Positions 28,803 to 38,281 of a stretch of 64,000 nucleotides of DNA are shown one piece after another. How positions within the stretch are numbered: position 1 is the stretch's first letter; the number at the start of each line of letters is the position of its first letter. The notes beneath the pieces were generated by a model. The model did not search any database and had not been told where the DNA came from. It saw only the letters and a list, made by a program, of their open reading frames with translations. Made by a program: the position numbers and the translations under genes. This DNA comes from UBA8949 sp942493365 (GTDB lineage Bacteria; Bacillota; Clostridia; Saccharofermentanales; UBA5734), in contig OW818697.1 in the NCBI GenBank assembly GCA_942493365.1, positions 1-64,000 on the forward strand. The letters run 5' to 3'.

Positions 28803-30424
28803 TTCATTTCTCCTAAATGTTGTTTCAAAGTAGCTCTGACTGCGCCGTTTCCGTCCAGCATCTCCTGTAAATACCCTTCGATCCGTTGCCCGAGTCCAGC
28901 TTTGTAAAGATCAACGCCGAATATTTTAGCATCGGCGAGAATCGGCCGCAGCGCGACGCCAAGCGATGCTGGCTGTCCTGGTTTGACCGCCGCCAGTTGC
29001 GTCTGTAGCGTATTCAGCAACGGATCGGGGCTGGGTGTCATGGCATTGCCCGCATCGTCCACGTCCAGCAGATACCGGCACCAGCCGGCCAGCACCAGCG
29101 GAATGAAGGTCAGTTTATCGACACCCAAGGCGGGGTTGGCAACGTATGCTTTGATCGTTTCGCCGAAGCGTACGCCCAGCTTTTGTGATGTATCAGTCGC
29201 GATGCGCTGAGGCGTGTCCGGTGTATAGGGGTTGGGCAGGCGCTTGCCGACCACTTCGTCGATAAAGGCCTTCGGGTCGATGATACCGGGATTGACGACG
29301 ACCGGAAGTCCCTCGGCGTAGCCGACGCGTTTGATCAGTTCGACCAGCGTGCTGTCGGTCATTTCGGCGGCAATCGAATCATAGCCTAGCAGGCAGCCAA
29401 AGATGGCCAGCGTGGTGTGCAACGGGTTTAAGCAGGTGCAAACCTTCATCTTCTCGACCTTGTCGACGGTGGCTCGGTCGGTCAGGTAAACGCCGGCAGC
29501 CTCGAGCGGCGGACGGCCGTTGGGAAAGCGGTCCTCGACGACCAGATATTGCGTTTCTTCGCCGTTGACAAAGGGGGCAACGAAGGTTTTTTTCTGGGTC
29601 TGTATCCAGTTAGCATTGGCGAAGCCGATGGCGTGGAGCACGTCCTTGACGGCATCCGACGGGCGCGGCACGATCTTGTCGATCATGGTCAGGGGGAAAG
29701 CAACCTGGACCGGATCGCTGAGGTATTCAACAAACCCATCCGCAACCAGACCATTGGCCTGCCACCGCTCGGTGATAGCCAGCAGCGACTGCCTGAGTTT
29801 GTCGCCGTTGTGCGAGAGGTTGTCCATGCTGACCAGCGCAACCGGCAACCGCCCGTTTTGAAAGCGCGCGTAGAGCAACGCCGCGACTTTGGCCATGGCG
29901 TTTTGTGGGGCTGAAGGACCATTGGCCATGTCCTGCTGAACAGTTGCGGTGAATTCGCCAGCGGCATCGGTCAGGTTGTAGCCCTTCTCAGTAATCGTAA
30001 AACTGATCATTTGCAACGATAGCGCGGCGAAGATGCGCTGTAGCGTCTGCCAGTCGTCGGTTCGTGCGGAATCCGCCGGTAGCGCTTGGGCAATCGAGCC
30101 GACGACCCGCTTGCCGGTTGTTCCATCGGGGAACATCGTCACCGCCAAACACAGATTATCGTACGGGGCATACACCTTCTCGATCGTTTCCAGATCGTAG
30201 GGCGCGACCGCCACGATGCCCGTTTGGGACAGCCCGGCGTCGAGCAGATCCTGCTGCAGCACAGCAATAAAACTGCGGAAAATATTGCCGGTGCCAAAAT
30301 GCACCCATTGCGGCGTGAGGGCCGTCTGCGCGATCATAGCCTGTCGGTCAAACCGAGGCAGCGCGATGCCCGCCTGTGCCCAGGCCGCGGTTTCTTTGAG
30401 GTTTTCGTTGTTCAGGTGCAGCAT
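28799..30424 (-). CDS. uxuB: D-fructuronate reductase (mannitol dehydrogenase family)
   Basis: 541 residues of the long-chain mannitol dehydrogenase family. HFGTGNIFRSF (about 42-52) is the nucleotide-binding N terminus. The catalytic region is VEKMKVCTCLNPLHTTLAIFG (Lys, Asn and His of the family). The last third is the helical substrate domain. In the uronate pathway it reduces fructuronate to mannonate with NADH. Tagaturonate reductase or mannitol dehydrogenase would be alternatives by sequence, but the upstream isomerase-epimerase fusion delivers fructuronate, so UxuB fits best. It overlaps the fusion gene by 13 bp and the gnd remnant by 4 bp. Mannonate dehydratase (uxuA) is not in the window. 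Confidence 0.85.
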   Translation of the reverse strand: MLHLNNENLKETAAWAQAGIALPRFDRQAMIAQTALTPQWVHFGTGNIFRSFIAVLQQDLLDAGLSQTGIVAVAPYDLETIEKVYAPYDNLCLAVTMFPDGTTGKRVVGSIAQALPADSARTDDWQTLQRIFAALSLQMISFTITEKGYNLTDAAGEFTATVQQDMANGPSAPQNAMAKVAALLYARFQNGRLPVALVSMDNLSHNGDKLRQSLLAITERWQANGLVADGFVEYLSDPVQVAFPLTMIDKIVPRPSDAVKDVLHAIGFANANWIQTQKKTFVAPFVNGEETQYLVVEDRFPNGRPPLEAAGVYLTDRATVDKVEKMKVCTCLNPLHTTLAIFGCLLGYDSIAAEMTDSTLVELIKRVGYAEGLPVVVNPGIIDPKAFIDEVVGKRLPNPYTPDTPQRIATDTSQKLGVRFGETIKAYVANPALGVDKLTFIPLVLAGWCRYLLDVDDAGNAMTPSPDPLLNTLQTQLAAVKPGQPASLGVALRPILADAKIFGVDLYKAGLGQRIEGYLQEMLDGNGAVRATLKQHLGEMK

Positions 30425-33342
30425 GGCAGTTCTCCCAAATCGTGTAAATGGCGGCCGATGTGTTGGATCAGCGCTTGACTGTATTCTTCTTCGAATTCAT
30501 GGAGCACGGCCTCTATTCGATCCTTAAAACGAGCTTTGCCGTCTGACTCCTTTGCAGAGAGAATCAGACCGTACGTGATGTGCAGAACCTGCCGTGAGTC
30601 AGGTTTGTCAAGCAGCGCGGGCAGCTTAGAGTCATGAAGGCTTTCGATGTCAGCGATGTTGTTGACATCAGCGCCAATATGATAATACGACTTGGCTTCA
30701 TCCAGATTTTCAAGCGCGAATTTGTGAATCTCACGGTAGAGGACCGGCGCTTGCGTGGCAATCACGCGAACGGCTTCCAGCCAATTTGTGCCCGCGGTTT
30801 TCAGGTGATAATGCCCTTGCGTTTCCCGCCCGATTATTGGAAATACGGCAAACTTGTCACTGCCGGAATGGATGCTGAGCTTGTAGCCGAAATGATTGGC
30901 AATGGCAGCATGCCCTTTGAATTCGCGCTCGAAATCTTCAATGCTGCCAATGTAGTCAATCCCCTTTTGAAATTCACCGCAAAACCTGGGTGCGATGGTC
31001 GCAGCAAGAACGCCGGCACTAAAAAGTTCTGAGGCAAAAAAGAAGTGTGCTTGCAGCGAAGTGGCCGTCGTCGTCTCATCGATTGATATCTCGAAATCTA
31101 CTTCCCGTCCATAGTTCTTGATTTGGGTCTGATAGATTCGGATCGCGAAATCCACCGCAGCGCCATAGGTCAGAATGATCCTTTTCAGATCAATTTGCCC
31201 GAAGCTGATGATCGTGCCGTCAGATATTGGTATGATCTTGTCAGTGTATTTCCGCCTCAGCGCTTCGTGTTCGTTGGTCTGGCTGCTGGTGTAGAGCTTT
31301 TCCACAGCGGTGTCAGACAGGGTGCTGATTCGGTTGTCGATGTTTTCCGAACAGTCCAGCGTAATCATGGTGAAACCGCACAGCAGGGCCGTTTCAATGT
31401 CCTCTGCTTTTTTCAGATGATCACCGTCAGCGCCGAAACCGCCTTGGTAGTCCTCTTGAAAGACCGCCCAGCTGGCGTCGTCGAGAACATCATCATAGGT
31501 GCGCGACGTCAGACTCAGCTCGCGCATCGATTGCTGCGCCAGGACCGGCTTGATGTCGTATTGCTCGATCAACTTGATATGTCCAGCCGTTGCTAAACCC
31601 AGACGATCGCCGAGCCCCATGGTTTTTTGGCATTTTATGACCGCTGTCGGTCGCGTAAAGGCAAACTCACGTCGAATAATCACACAATTGTGATGATTCA
31701 GGGAACACACTTTAAAGGGTATGCCATCAATGTTCTGTTCATCACCCTCAAAATCCGCATAGGCTTCGCCGGGGCCGAAAACAACCAGCTTCTTATCGGT
31801 TTTTTGTTTTAGAATGAAGAGGAGAGAGCCTTGACAGCGATTGATCGATGCGGCATAAATACCAGTTTCGCCGGATGTTTCAGCAGCTTTCCTGATTTGT
31901 TCGAGCTCAGAGGTGGCGTTGACCATGTGCTTCAGGCAAAAGGATTGCCATGGAATCATGAGGTATTGCTTGATGTTTTTGTAGCAGATGCCTTCAACCA
32001 GTTCTTTCAGAATTTCCGGGTCATCGTCAAATTCGCCGGCTTCAACCTGTTCGCCGATGTATTGGCAGAGCAAGCGGCGAAAGTAATCGTGACGGGTGTA
32101 TGACAGGAAACTGCGCGAATCGGTCAGCATGCCAACCACATACGGCAGCAGGCCCTGAGCCGCCGTGGCTTTGAAATAGTCCAGGATACCGTCGTGATGG
32201 TCGTTGAGCCACCACGCTACGCCAAACATGACAAAGCCAGCGGTCTTGCCGTTGTGAAAACAAGGGGGCAGGCAGGACAATACGTGGTTATCCTTGCTGT
32301 TCAGCGAATAGAGGATCGTCGACGGTAGATTTCCAGTCTTTTGCAGATTATTCAAAAGCGCTGCCAGGGGTTCGGCCAGGTTTTCATCGGTCATGATATC
32401 GTAGCCGCTGTCCGGACCAAGCTGCTCGAACCGGCTGGTGTTCAAATTGCGCATGGCTCCCAGATGCAGTTGCATCACCAGGTTGCGCTTTTTGTAGATC
32501 GCAGCCAGCTGCTGCAGGGTGAAGGAACGATATGCTGAGATTTGCTCAGCGCTCAGTTGATGGCCGGTGAGGCGTCTGCCAAACAAAGCCGCGACCTCAT
32601 CAGCTGTTGTTTCGAAAAGCTGTAGTCTTTCGATTGCATGATCCGTGATCACACAGCCGGCGGCTACGAAATAATCGATGCGCTGCGCCAGACAAGCCAA
32701 TAGGTCCGCATAACAGGTGATCGGTTTTTGGCACGATGCCCCCAGCAATTTGACATAATCCGTGAAACCATCGAGTTGAATATTGAGTGCGCGATCCGGG
32801 CGAAAGGTCGGCAGTACCTTCAGGTCGGGACGCTTCTGCTCCCCAATTTTTTCGTGCCATTCAAGGGTGTCGGTTGGATCATCCGTGGTACAGATGAGCT
32901 TGACATTGGCTTTGGCAATCAAAGCTGACGGCCGCATTTGCTGTGCGGTAATCGAGGCGTTGCACCGATTGAAAATTTCGGCACTGTTTTTTTCATTGAG
33001 CGTGTCGACAATACCGAAATAGTTTTTAAGTTCGAGATGGCTCCAGAGATAAAGTGGACTGCCGACCAAGCGGGAACAAACCTTGGCGAACGCTTGGAAT
33101 TTTTCCAGTGGACTTGCGCCGCCGGTTATATAATACTCATCGAGGCCGGCAACCCTCATGGCACGCCATTTGTAATGATCGTGGGCCAGCCAAAGATAAC
33201 TGATGTTGTCAAAAACCTTGTCTTCAAAGATATCTTTTGCTGACAAATGGCAATGATAATCATAAACAGGCGCATTTTTGGCATATTTTTCATACAGTGA
33301 AAGCGCAGTTGGCGTGGATAAGAACAACTGGTCAGTGTTCAT
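30412..33342 (-). CDS. Uronate isomerase - tagaturonate epimerase fusion
   Basis: One 976-residue protein with two enzymes. Residues 1 to about 470 are uronate isomerase (UxaC): DYHCHLSAKDIFE with the metal His pair (30, 32), LWLAHDHYKWRAMR, TTDDPTDTLEWH and the end region GICYKNIKQYLMIPW. Residues about 500-976 match tagaturonate epimerase (UxaE): FGPGEAYADFEGDE, KCQKTMGLGDRLGLATAGH, DGDHLKKAEDI and a C-terminal HIGADVNNIADI. Known family roles: UxaC turns galacturonate into tagaturonate and glucuronate into fructuronate, and UxaE interconverts tagaturonate and fructuronate. The ATG at 33342 follows AAGGAGAT and overlaps the HAD stop by four bases (ATGA). I see no stop or frameshift at the junction. 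Confidence 0.9.
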   Translation of the reverse strand: MNTDQLFLSTPTALSLYEKYAKNAPVYDYHCHLSAKDIFEDKVFDNISYLWLAHDHYKWRAMRVAGLDEYYITGGASPLEKFQAFAKVCSRLVGSPLYLWSHLELKNYFGIVDTLNEKNSAEIFNRCNASITAQQMRPSALIAKANVKLICTTDDPTDTLEWHEKIGEQKRPDLKVLPTFRPDRALNIQLDGFTDYVKLLGASCQKPITCYADLLACLAQRIDYFVAAGCVITDHAIERLQLFETTADEVAALFGRRLTGHQLSAEQISAYRSFTLQQLAAIYKKRNLVMQLHLGAMRNLNTSRFEQLGPDSGYDIMTDENLAEPLAALLNNLQKTGNLPSTILYSLNSKDNHVLSCLPPCFHNGKTAGFVMFGVAWWLNDHHDGILDYFKATAAQGLLPYVVGMLTDSRSFLSYTRHDYFRRLLCQYIGEQVEAGEFDDDPEILKELVEGICYKNIKQYLMIPWQSFCLKHMVNATSELEQIRKAAETSGETGIYAASINRCQGSLLFILKQKTDKKLVVFGPGEAYADFEGDEQNIDGIPFKVCSLNHHNCVIIRREFAFTRPTAVIKCQKTMGLGDRLGLATAGHIKLIEQYDIKPVLAQQSMRELSLTSRTYDDVLDDASWAVFQEDYQGGFGADGDHLKKAEDIETALLCGFTMITLDCSENIDNRISTLSDTAVEKLYTSSQTNEHEALRRKYTDKIIPISDGTIISFGQIDLKRIILTYGAAVDFAIRIYQTQIKNYGREVDFEISIDETTTATSLQAHFFFASELFSAGVLAATIAPRFCGEFQKGIDYIGSIEDFEREFKGHAAIANHFGYKLSIHSGSDKFAVFPIIGRETQGHYHLKTAGTNWLEAVRVIATQAPVLYREIHKFALENLDEAKSYYHIGADVNNIADIESLHDSKLPALLDKPDSRQVLHITYGLILSAKESDGKARFKDRIEAVLHEFEEEYSQALIQHIGRHLHDLGELPCCT

Positions 33343-34238
33343 AATTTTATCTCCTTGGTTTCCCACGGTGGTGTTTCCAGCAAAACCGAGAAGAAAGCGC
33401 TGACCAGTTGGTTCATGTATTCGCCCTGGTAGTTTCCGGTATGAAATTTGTCGGCTGACTCTTCGTAGATCTGTTTCCAACTCCCGATTTCCTGACCAGG
33501 TATGATCGGTCGAAACAGCACATTGTTGGCCATGGCCGCATCGTAATCGCCAGGTGCGTCCCCGATTTTCAGCACTTTGTCCGGCGCATAGCGACCATTC
33601 ATGGCTTTGGATATGCTTTCGCGCTTGGTTCCCATTTCCTGGCCGGCCATCACCGTGACCAGCGAGTCAAGTCCCGCCTCGCCCCATTCGCGTACGAGCG
33701 CGTCATGCGGGGTTGCAGAAACAACCACAATGTCGGCGAACATTCTGAGTTTTTTCAGCGCTTCCCGAACATAGGGAAACGGCGGTACGTGCCGGACTAT
33801 GTGCTTAATGTTTTCGTCGGCTTCTCGTGACCATCGGGCGGTCTGGGCAAGCACGGCGTCAAGATTGGCATGGCTGCGGTAGTGTTTTTCGAGCGCGGCT
33901 GCGCCAAGTATGGGGGTCTCGGCAATCCATTGCTTGAGCGGTGCCAGATCCGGCATGATCCAGCCGCGTTCTTTGACCTCGCGACGATTGCCGATGAGTT
34001 CGAGGGTGCGTACAATCGCCGGAAAGCGGTTGGTCCCGCGCGTGCGAGAGTATAGATTGACGTACTCGGCAACCTCACGAGCATAACGTGAAACGCCCTG
34101 CAGATCCCATACATTGACGGTCGCGGGACAAAAACACTCCTTGTGCTTGAGCTCCATATTGTCTAAAACACAGCCATCCGAATCGACACAGACCAGAAAG
34201 TCGTGAGCAGATTTAAAATTCACTAATGCGTCTTCCAC
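33339..34238 (-). CDS. HAD-superfamily hydrolase
   Basis: A 299-residue haloacid-dehalogenase-type phosphatase. Motif I is VCVDSDGCVLDN (Asp19 nucleophile, Asp21), motif II is IVVVSATP (the Ser/Thr), a Lys lies near KRESISKAM, and motif IV is LKIGDAPGDYDAA. A helical cap of about 120 residues follows motif I. Substrate is unknown. In this operon a sugar phosphate or phosphorylated side product is possible (inference). The start is a GTG at 34238, six bases after AAGGAG, rather than codons upstream that run into the GH3 gene. It overlaps the fusion gene by 4 bp. Confidence 0.85.
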   Translation of the reverse strand: MEDALVNFKSAHDFLVCVDSDGCVLDNMELKHKECFCPATVNVWDLQGVSRYAREVAEYVNLYSRTRGTNRFPAIVRTLELIGNRREVKERGWIMPDLAPLKQWIAETPILGAAALEKHYRSHANLDAVLAQTARWSREADENIKHIVRHVPPFPYVREALKKLRMFADIVVVSATPHDALVREWGEAGLDSLVTVMAGQEMGTKRESISKAMNGRYAPDKVLKIGDAPGDYDAAMANNVLFRPIIPGQEIGSWKQIYEESADKFHTGNYQGEYMNQLVSAFFSVLLETPPWETKEIKL

Positions 34239-34248
34239 GTTGATCTCC

Positions 34249-35973
34249 TTAAAGCCTGGTATCCCAGCGACCGCACCATACGTTTTCGTCAAAATGTCCC
34301 TTGAAATCTGATCTGCCCACGATTTTCTCAATGCAGGCGCGGATGTATTCACGGGTTGGCGCGTAGGCGTTGATAAAGGTTTTCAACATCGGGAGATCAA
34401 TCAGGTGGTTGGTAAAATTGAGCGAAACACCGATGGTTGGCACCTCATGCACAAACCACGGCAGTTCGCTGGAGTGGGATGCTGACCAGCGGATGCGCAT
34501 GTTGTTTTCCTGCCCATAGCCCTTCATGTTGAAGAACATCAGGACAAGATCATAGCTGGCTTTGAAGACTTCCGCCGGTTCAATCTGCGACGTGCGATGC
34601 CGGTTGGCCGGATGCGGTGCCGCGGCTTCGAGGTCGTAATAATTGGTATGAACTGTGACCTCGAAACCAACCCTTCTCAGTTCCTCGACGACAATCTGCC
34701 TCGCGGGATCGCTGCCATCCAGATAGGAAACCGGTGCGCTTTCGATAAAATAAAGTTTAACGCGTTTGCGTTTGGCTGGATCAATCGGCAACAGTTTTTG
34801 GGTGTCCTTGACCAGCGTAATCGAGGCATTGGCAGCCCTTGCGGCAACTTCCAGATGCTCATCACAACCGACTTTGCTTAAATTGGCTTTGTCCGGAAAT
34901 TGTTGTTTGTTCAAGCCCAACTTGGCCTTGAGCCCAATGATGCGATGCAAAGCGTCGCTGAGTCGCTGTTCGGAGATTGTGCCATCGTGGTATCCGTCCA
35001 GCATGTACTGGAAATCTTCGTCCGGATCACGAAAAAATAGAAACATGTCGCAGCCGGCGGCAATCGCGCCCGGCACTTGGCGACTTCTTGGTGCCGCGCT
35101 GGACAAACCCACCATGTGCGAGGCATCGGTCACCACCAGGCCGTTGAAGCCCAACTGATCGCGTAAAAGGTCAGTCAGTATTTCCGGGGCCAGCGTCGCT
35201 GGCATGATCTCATCGTCTTGGATGCCCAGCCGCAGTTTGCGGCTGTAGGACGGCAAGCAGATATGCCCGGTCATGACGCTTTCGATGCCCGCTGCAAAAA
35301 GTTCGCGGTAGACCTGGCCGAAAGTTTGATCCCATTCATCACAGGACATGTCGTTGCAGCCTTTGAGGATATGTTGATCGCGTTCCTCTACGCCGTCGCC
35401 GGGAAAATGTTTGGTGCAGCAGGCCAGTCCTGACTCAGCTACACCAGCCATATAGGCTTTGCACATAGCGACGACGGTGGCTGGATCTTTGCCGAACGAC
35501 CGCGTGTTGACAATGGTGTTGCGCCAGTTGAAAAGCATATCCGATACCGGCGAGAACGTCCAGTTGCAGCCAACGGCGGCTGCTTCGATGCCGCTGACCC
35601 GACCCATTTCGTAGGCGGTGTCAGTTGTCTCGCACGCGCCACAGGCCGCATGTGTGGCAACCAGGGTGCCCTCTTTGACCGCGCCGTTTCCCCCGGCTTC
35701 GCAGTTGGCGGCAACTAGAACCGGCACCTTGCTCATCATCTGGAAGAGCCGGTTCTGTTCGTAGATCTCTTCAAGTGTGCCGCCTTGCCAGCGAACACCG
35801 CCGATGTGGTATTTGCTGCAAAGCATTTCGATATGTTTCGGATCACGGTTCACTGTCATGCTGATAAAAAGCTGGCCGATTTTTTCTTCGATGGACATGG
35901 ACAATATTGTGTTCTCAACCCACACGATCTGTTCGTCATTGAGAAAATACGGGACTGCTTTAAGATTTACCAT
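34249..35973 (-). CDS. Glycoside hydrolase family 3
   Basis: A 574-residue GH3 enzyme. IEEKIGQLF opens the barrel. The family signature CTKHFPGDGVEERDQH carries the KHFPG box and the downstream Asp-x-His found in NagZ-like members, and VVTDASHMVG holds the probable nucleophile Asp. The second domain (about 400-574) is the alpha/beta sandwich. There is no signal peptide, so it acts in the cytosol on imported oligosaccharide. The specificity (beta-glucosidase, glucuronide, N-acetylhexosaminide or xyloside) cannot be settled by reading. Start ATG at 35973 lies 13 bp after GGAGG. It follows the ABC permease and precedes the HAD gene. Confidence 0.88.
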   Translation of the reverse strand: MVNLKAVPYFLNDEQIVWVENTILSMSIEEKIGQLFISMTVNRDPKHIEMLCSKYHIGGVRWQGGTLEEIYEQNRLFQMMSKVPVLVAANCEAGGNGAVKEGTLVATHAACGACETTDTAYEMGRVSGIEAAAVGCNWTFSPVSDMLFNWRNTIVNTRSFGKDPATVVAMCKAYMAGVAESGLACCTKHFPGDGVEERDQHILKGCNDMSCDEWDQTFGQVYRELFAAGIESVMTGHICLPSYSRKLRLGIQDDEIMPATLAPEILTDLLRDQLGFNGLVVTDASHMVGLSSAAPRSRQVPGAIAAGCDMFLFFRDPDEDFQYMLDGYHDGTISEQRLSDALHRIIGLKAKLGLNKQQFPDKANLSKVGCDEHLEVAARAANASITLVKDTQKLLPIDPAKRKRVKLYFIESAPVSYLDGSDPARQIVVEELRRVGFEVTVHTNYYDLEAAAPHPANRHRTSQIEPAEVFKASYDLVLMFFNMKGYGQENNMRIRWSASHSSELPWFVHEVPTIGVSLNFTNHLIDLPMLKTFINAYAPTREYIRACIEKIVGRSDFKGHFDENVWCGRWDTRL

Positions 35974-36016
35974 TTGATAATCGTTGCCTCCAAGATATGA
36001 CATTGAACAGATTTGT

Positions 36017-37036
36017 TTAGTTGGCAGATTTTTCGTTGTTGATTGCCTTTTCTGCATGCGCTCTTTTGCGTTCGAACATCCCAAACTCAACAATTCGGTA
36101 GGAGTTATAGGAATAGGCAAAGAAGCAGATAACGATCAGGCCGTTCAGGATGTTCTGACCCGATGAAGGTATGCCCAGAGCGCCAAAGGCTGACGTGATG
36201 ATGGCCTGGGTCAGGGAGCCCATGATCACGCCGGTATTGCGATCACCGTATTTGGCCAGGATGTTGCCGATGAACATCGGCAAAAAGGCATTCTGGATGT
36301 AGGCAATGCTGCTCAGTCCGGATTCGGCTTGCACAGTGCCGACAAGCGACAGCTTGATAACCCCCGCCGCGGCCAGCAGCGCGCCGGCAATGACATAACA
36401 AATGATGGTGTTGGTCTTTTCATTGATGCCGGTCACAACGGCGATTTCCTGGCCTTTGCGCAGCGAATTTGTGTTGTAACCGAACTTTGTTTTGTTGAGC
36501 AGAATGTAGAGAATAATAACCACAACAATACACAGGATGAAGATGTATGGCGACTGCGCCCAGATCAGCATATCGTTACGGTTGTTAAAGCTGACCCCTT
36601 CGCTGTTGCTGATCATGAAGCCAATGGCTTCATAAACCATCGCAATGCCAAGCGAAACAACCATCGGCGGCAAGCGTAATGCGACATAGACGAAACCGCC
36701 CACAAAACCCAGGATGGCACCGAACAGCATACAGAGCAGCAGCATGGAAACCGGATCCAGACCGAAGCGAAGGGCCAGGCTGCCACCCATAATGGTAGCC
36801 AGTACCAGGGTGGCGCCGACGCTGAAATCAAATCGTCCGGATGTCAGGTTGTATGAAACAGCCAGAGCGATCATACCTGTCAGTACGGTGTTTCTGAAAA
36901 TAGCCATGAGATCGGTCTCGATGCCAAATTTATCTGCTCCCGCGAGTCTGCAGATGACCATAAACAGCACATAAACCGCGACTGGCAGGGCAATCATTTT
37001 TAGCATCTTCAACAAGAGCACTTTTGTTTTTTTCAT
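36017..37036 (-). CDS. Sugar ABC transporter permease (RbsC-like), second
   Basis: A 339-residue integral membrane permease of the ribose/galactose (BPD_transp_2) class with about 9-10 hydrophobic helices. The first is at about 12-30 after a basic N terminus (MKKTKVLLLKM). The loop GQEIAVVTGINEKTN (about 195-210) matches the EAA-like coupling loop of RbsC proteins, and a Gly/Ala-rich helix follows. The ATG follows AAGGAAAAAGT. It is separated from the binding protein gene by a strong hairpin. The operon has two permeases that probably form a heterodimer. Confidence 0.9.
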   Translation of the reverse strand: MKKTKVLLLKMLKMIALPVAVYVLFMVICRLAGADKFGIETDLMAIFRNTVLTGMIALAVSYNLTSGRFDFSVGATLVLATIMGGSLALRFGLDPVSMLLLCMLFGAILGFVGGFVYVALRLPPMVVSLGIAMVYEAIGFMISNSEGVSFNNRNDMLIWAQSPYIFILCIVVVIILYILLNKTKFGYNTNSLRKGQEIAVVTGINEKTNTIICYVIAGALLAAAGVIKLSLVGTVQAESGLSSIAYIQNAFLPMFIGNILAKYGDRNTGVIMGSLTQAIITSAFGALGIPSSGQNILNGLIVICFFAYSYNSYRIVEFGMFERKRAHAEKAINNEKSAN

Positions 37037-37055
37037 ACTTTTTCCTTAAAATATT

Positions 37056-37081
37056 GAGGGCTGGCGCATGCGCCAGCCCTC
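37056..37081 (-). other. Intercistronic 26-bp perfect palindrome
   Basis: GAGGGCTGGCGCA is followed at once by its reverse complement TGCGCCAGCCCTC, 12 bp after the stop of the binding-protein gene and 19 bp before the next start. In binding-protein-dependent operons such stem-loops often protect the upstream message and lower expression of downstream permeases. That role is inferred here. Confidence 0.75.
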
Positions 37082-37093
37082 GCTGGCTTATAA

Positions 37094-38212
37094 CTACTTC
37101 GACAGATACTCGACACTGCTTTTGACAATCAGATCATCGATCGTCTTGGAACTGGCCGCAGGATTCACTTTGGTGCACATGCTCAGCACATCGTCAGCTG
37201 TGATAATTTTGACGCCTTCCTGGATGTCAAAAATCTTCTGCGCAGCGGCCGGGTCCGAGATAATCCAGACATCGGTCGCCTTGTTCGTCGCCGAGACACC
37301 ATCATCTTTTAAGGCAGCCGCATCGCCGTTGACGGCATTGAAGATCAAGCCGACTTGCAGGCCATATTTCTGGACATTGGTTGAAGCCAGCATTTTCAAC
37401 GAACCATTGAGCAGCGCGTCAAGATACTTTTGGTTTAATGAACCGTAGCCGACGAGCGGCACTTTGTCCGTTAGTCCGTTGGTGGCAATTGGTGTTACCC
37501 AGTAGTCAACGCCATTGAACGAGGCACAGACGGCATCGATATCTTGAGACAGAGCTGCTTGTTGGGCCGCATAAAAAGGATCGGCCGGGAAGTTGGGAAT
37601 ATCGATAACGTCTGTTTCATAATTCAGCCCGGCATCAGCAATGGCCGCTTTAAAGCCGTCCCTACGCTCGATGAACTGTTGAACACCAGCATCAGCGCCA
37701 CCGCTGGCGTAGACAATTTTCTTGTAGCCAAGGTCGGTCAGATAGGTGCCAAGCTGATATAGAGCATCATAGTTGCCATTGCCCCAGGTGATGCTGCCCA
37801 GATAGTAGGGGTTTTCTTTGTAGACATCATAGACTTCTGGCTTTTCGGCTGACCCGGTATAGTACATTTCGTATTCCGCAGCTTTTTCAATTGCTGAAGC
37901 CGGGTTTGATGAATACTGTCCGATAATGCCTTTGCATCCCGCAGTCGCGCACTGCTCGATAAAGGCAATCTCCGCTACTGCTCCGGCGGTCGCTTCCGAG
38001 ATTTTGAAGGTCACCGGCATATTTTCCGAAAGGTAGGTTAAATAATCAACGAGTTGCTTAACCTCCGAGTTGGTCGGGTTGGAGATAACAACACCGATCA
38101 GCACGTTTTCCAGATCATTTGCCTTTGTTTCAGTTGCGCTGCCTGCTGTCCCGCAAGCACTCAATCCGATCATCATCACAACTGCCAATACCAACGCTAA
38201 AAACCTTTTCAT
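37094..38212 (-). CDS. Sugar ABC transporter substrate-binding lipoprotein
   Basis: 372 residues. The N terminus MKRFLALVLAVVMMIGLSAC is a lipoprotein signal with lipobox LSAC (Cys20), so the mature protein is tethered to the outer face of the membrane. The rest is a type 1 periplasmic-binding fold (PBP4-like): LIGVVISNP opening strand, CKGIIGQYSSNP, KKIVYASGGADAG and DAVCASFNG hinge strands. It presents its sugar to the RbsAC-type transporter encoded around it. The ligand is probably a uronate-containing glycoside, inferred from the operon. GC-rich hairpin downstream. Confidence 0.92.
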   Translation of the reverse strand: MKRFLALVLAVVMMIGLSACGTAGSATETKANDLENVLIGVVISNPTNSEVKQLVDYLTYLSENMPVTFKISEATAGAVAEIAFIEQCATAGCKGIIGQYSSNPASAIEKAAEYEMYYTGSAEKPEVYDVYKENPYYLGSITWGNGNYDALYQLGTYLTDLGYKKIVYASGGADAGVQQFIERRDGFKAAIADAGLNYETDVIDIPNFPADPFYAAQQAALSQDIDAVCASFNGVDYWVTPIATNGLTDKVPLVGYGSLNQKYLDALLNGSLKMLASTNVQKYGLQVGLIFNAVNGDAAALKDDGVSATNKATDVWIISDPAAAQKIFDIQEGVKIITADDVLSMCTKVNPAASSKTIDDLIVKSSVEYLSK

Positions 38213-38281
38213 TTTTCTCCTCCTGTAAAATCTATTTTTATATCACAAGCTTTCGCTTATAATACCCATCGGATTACCCTC

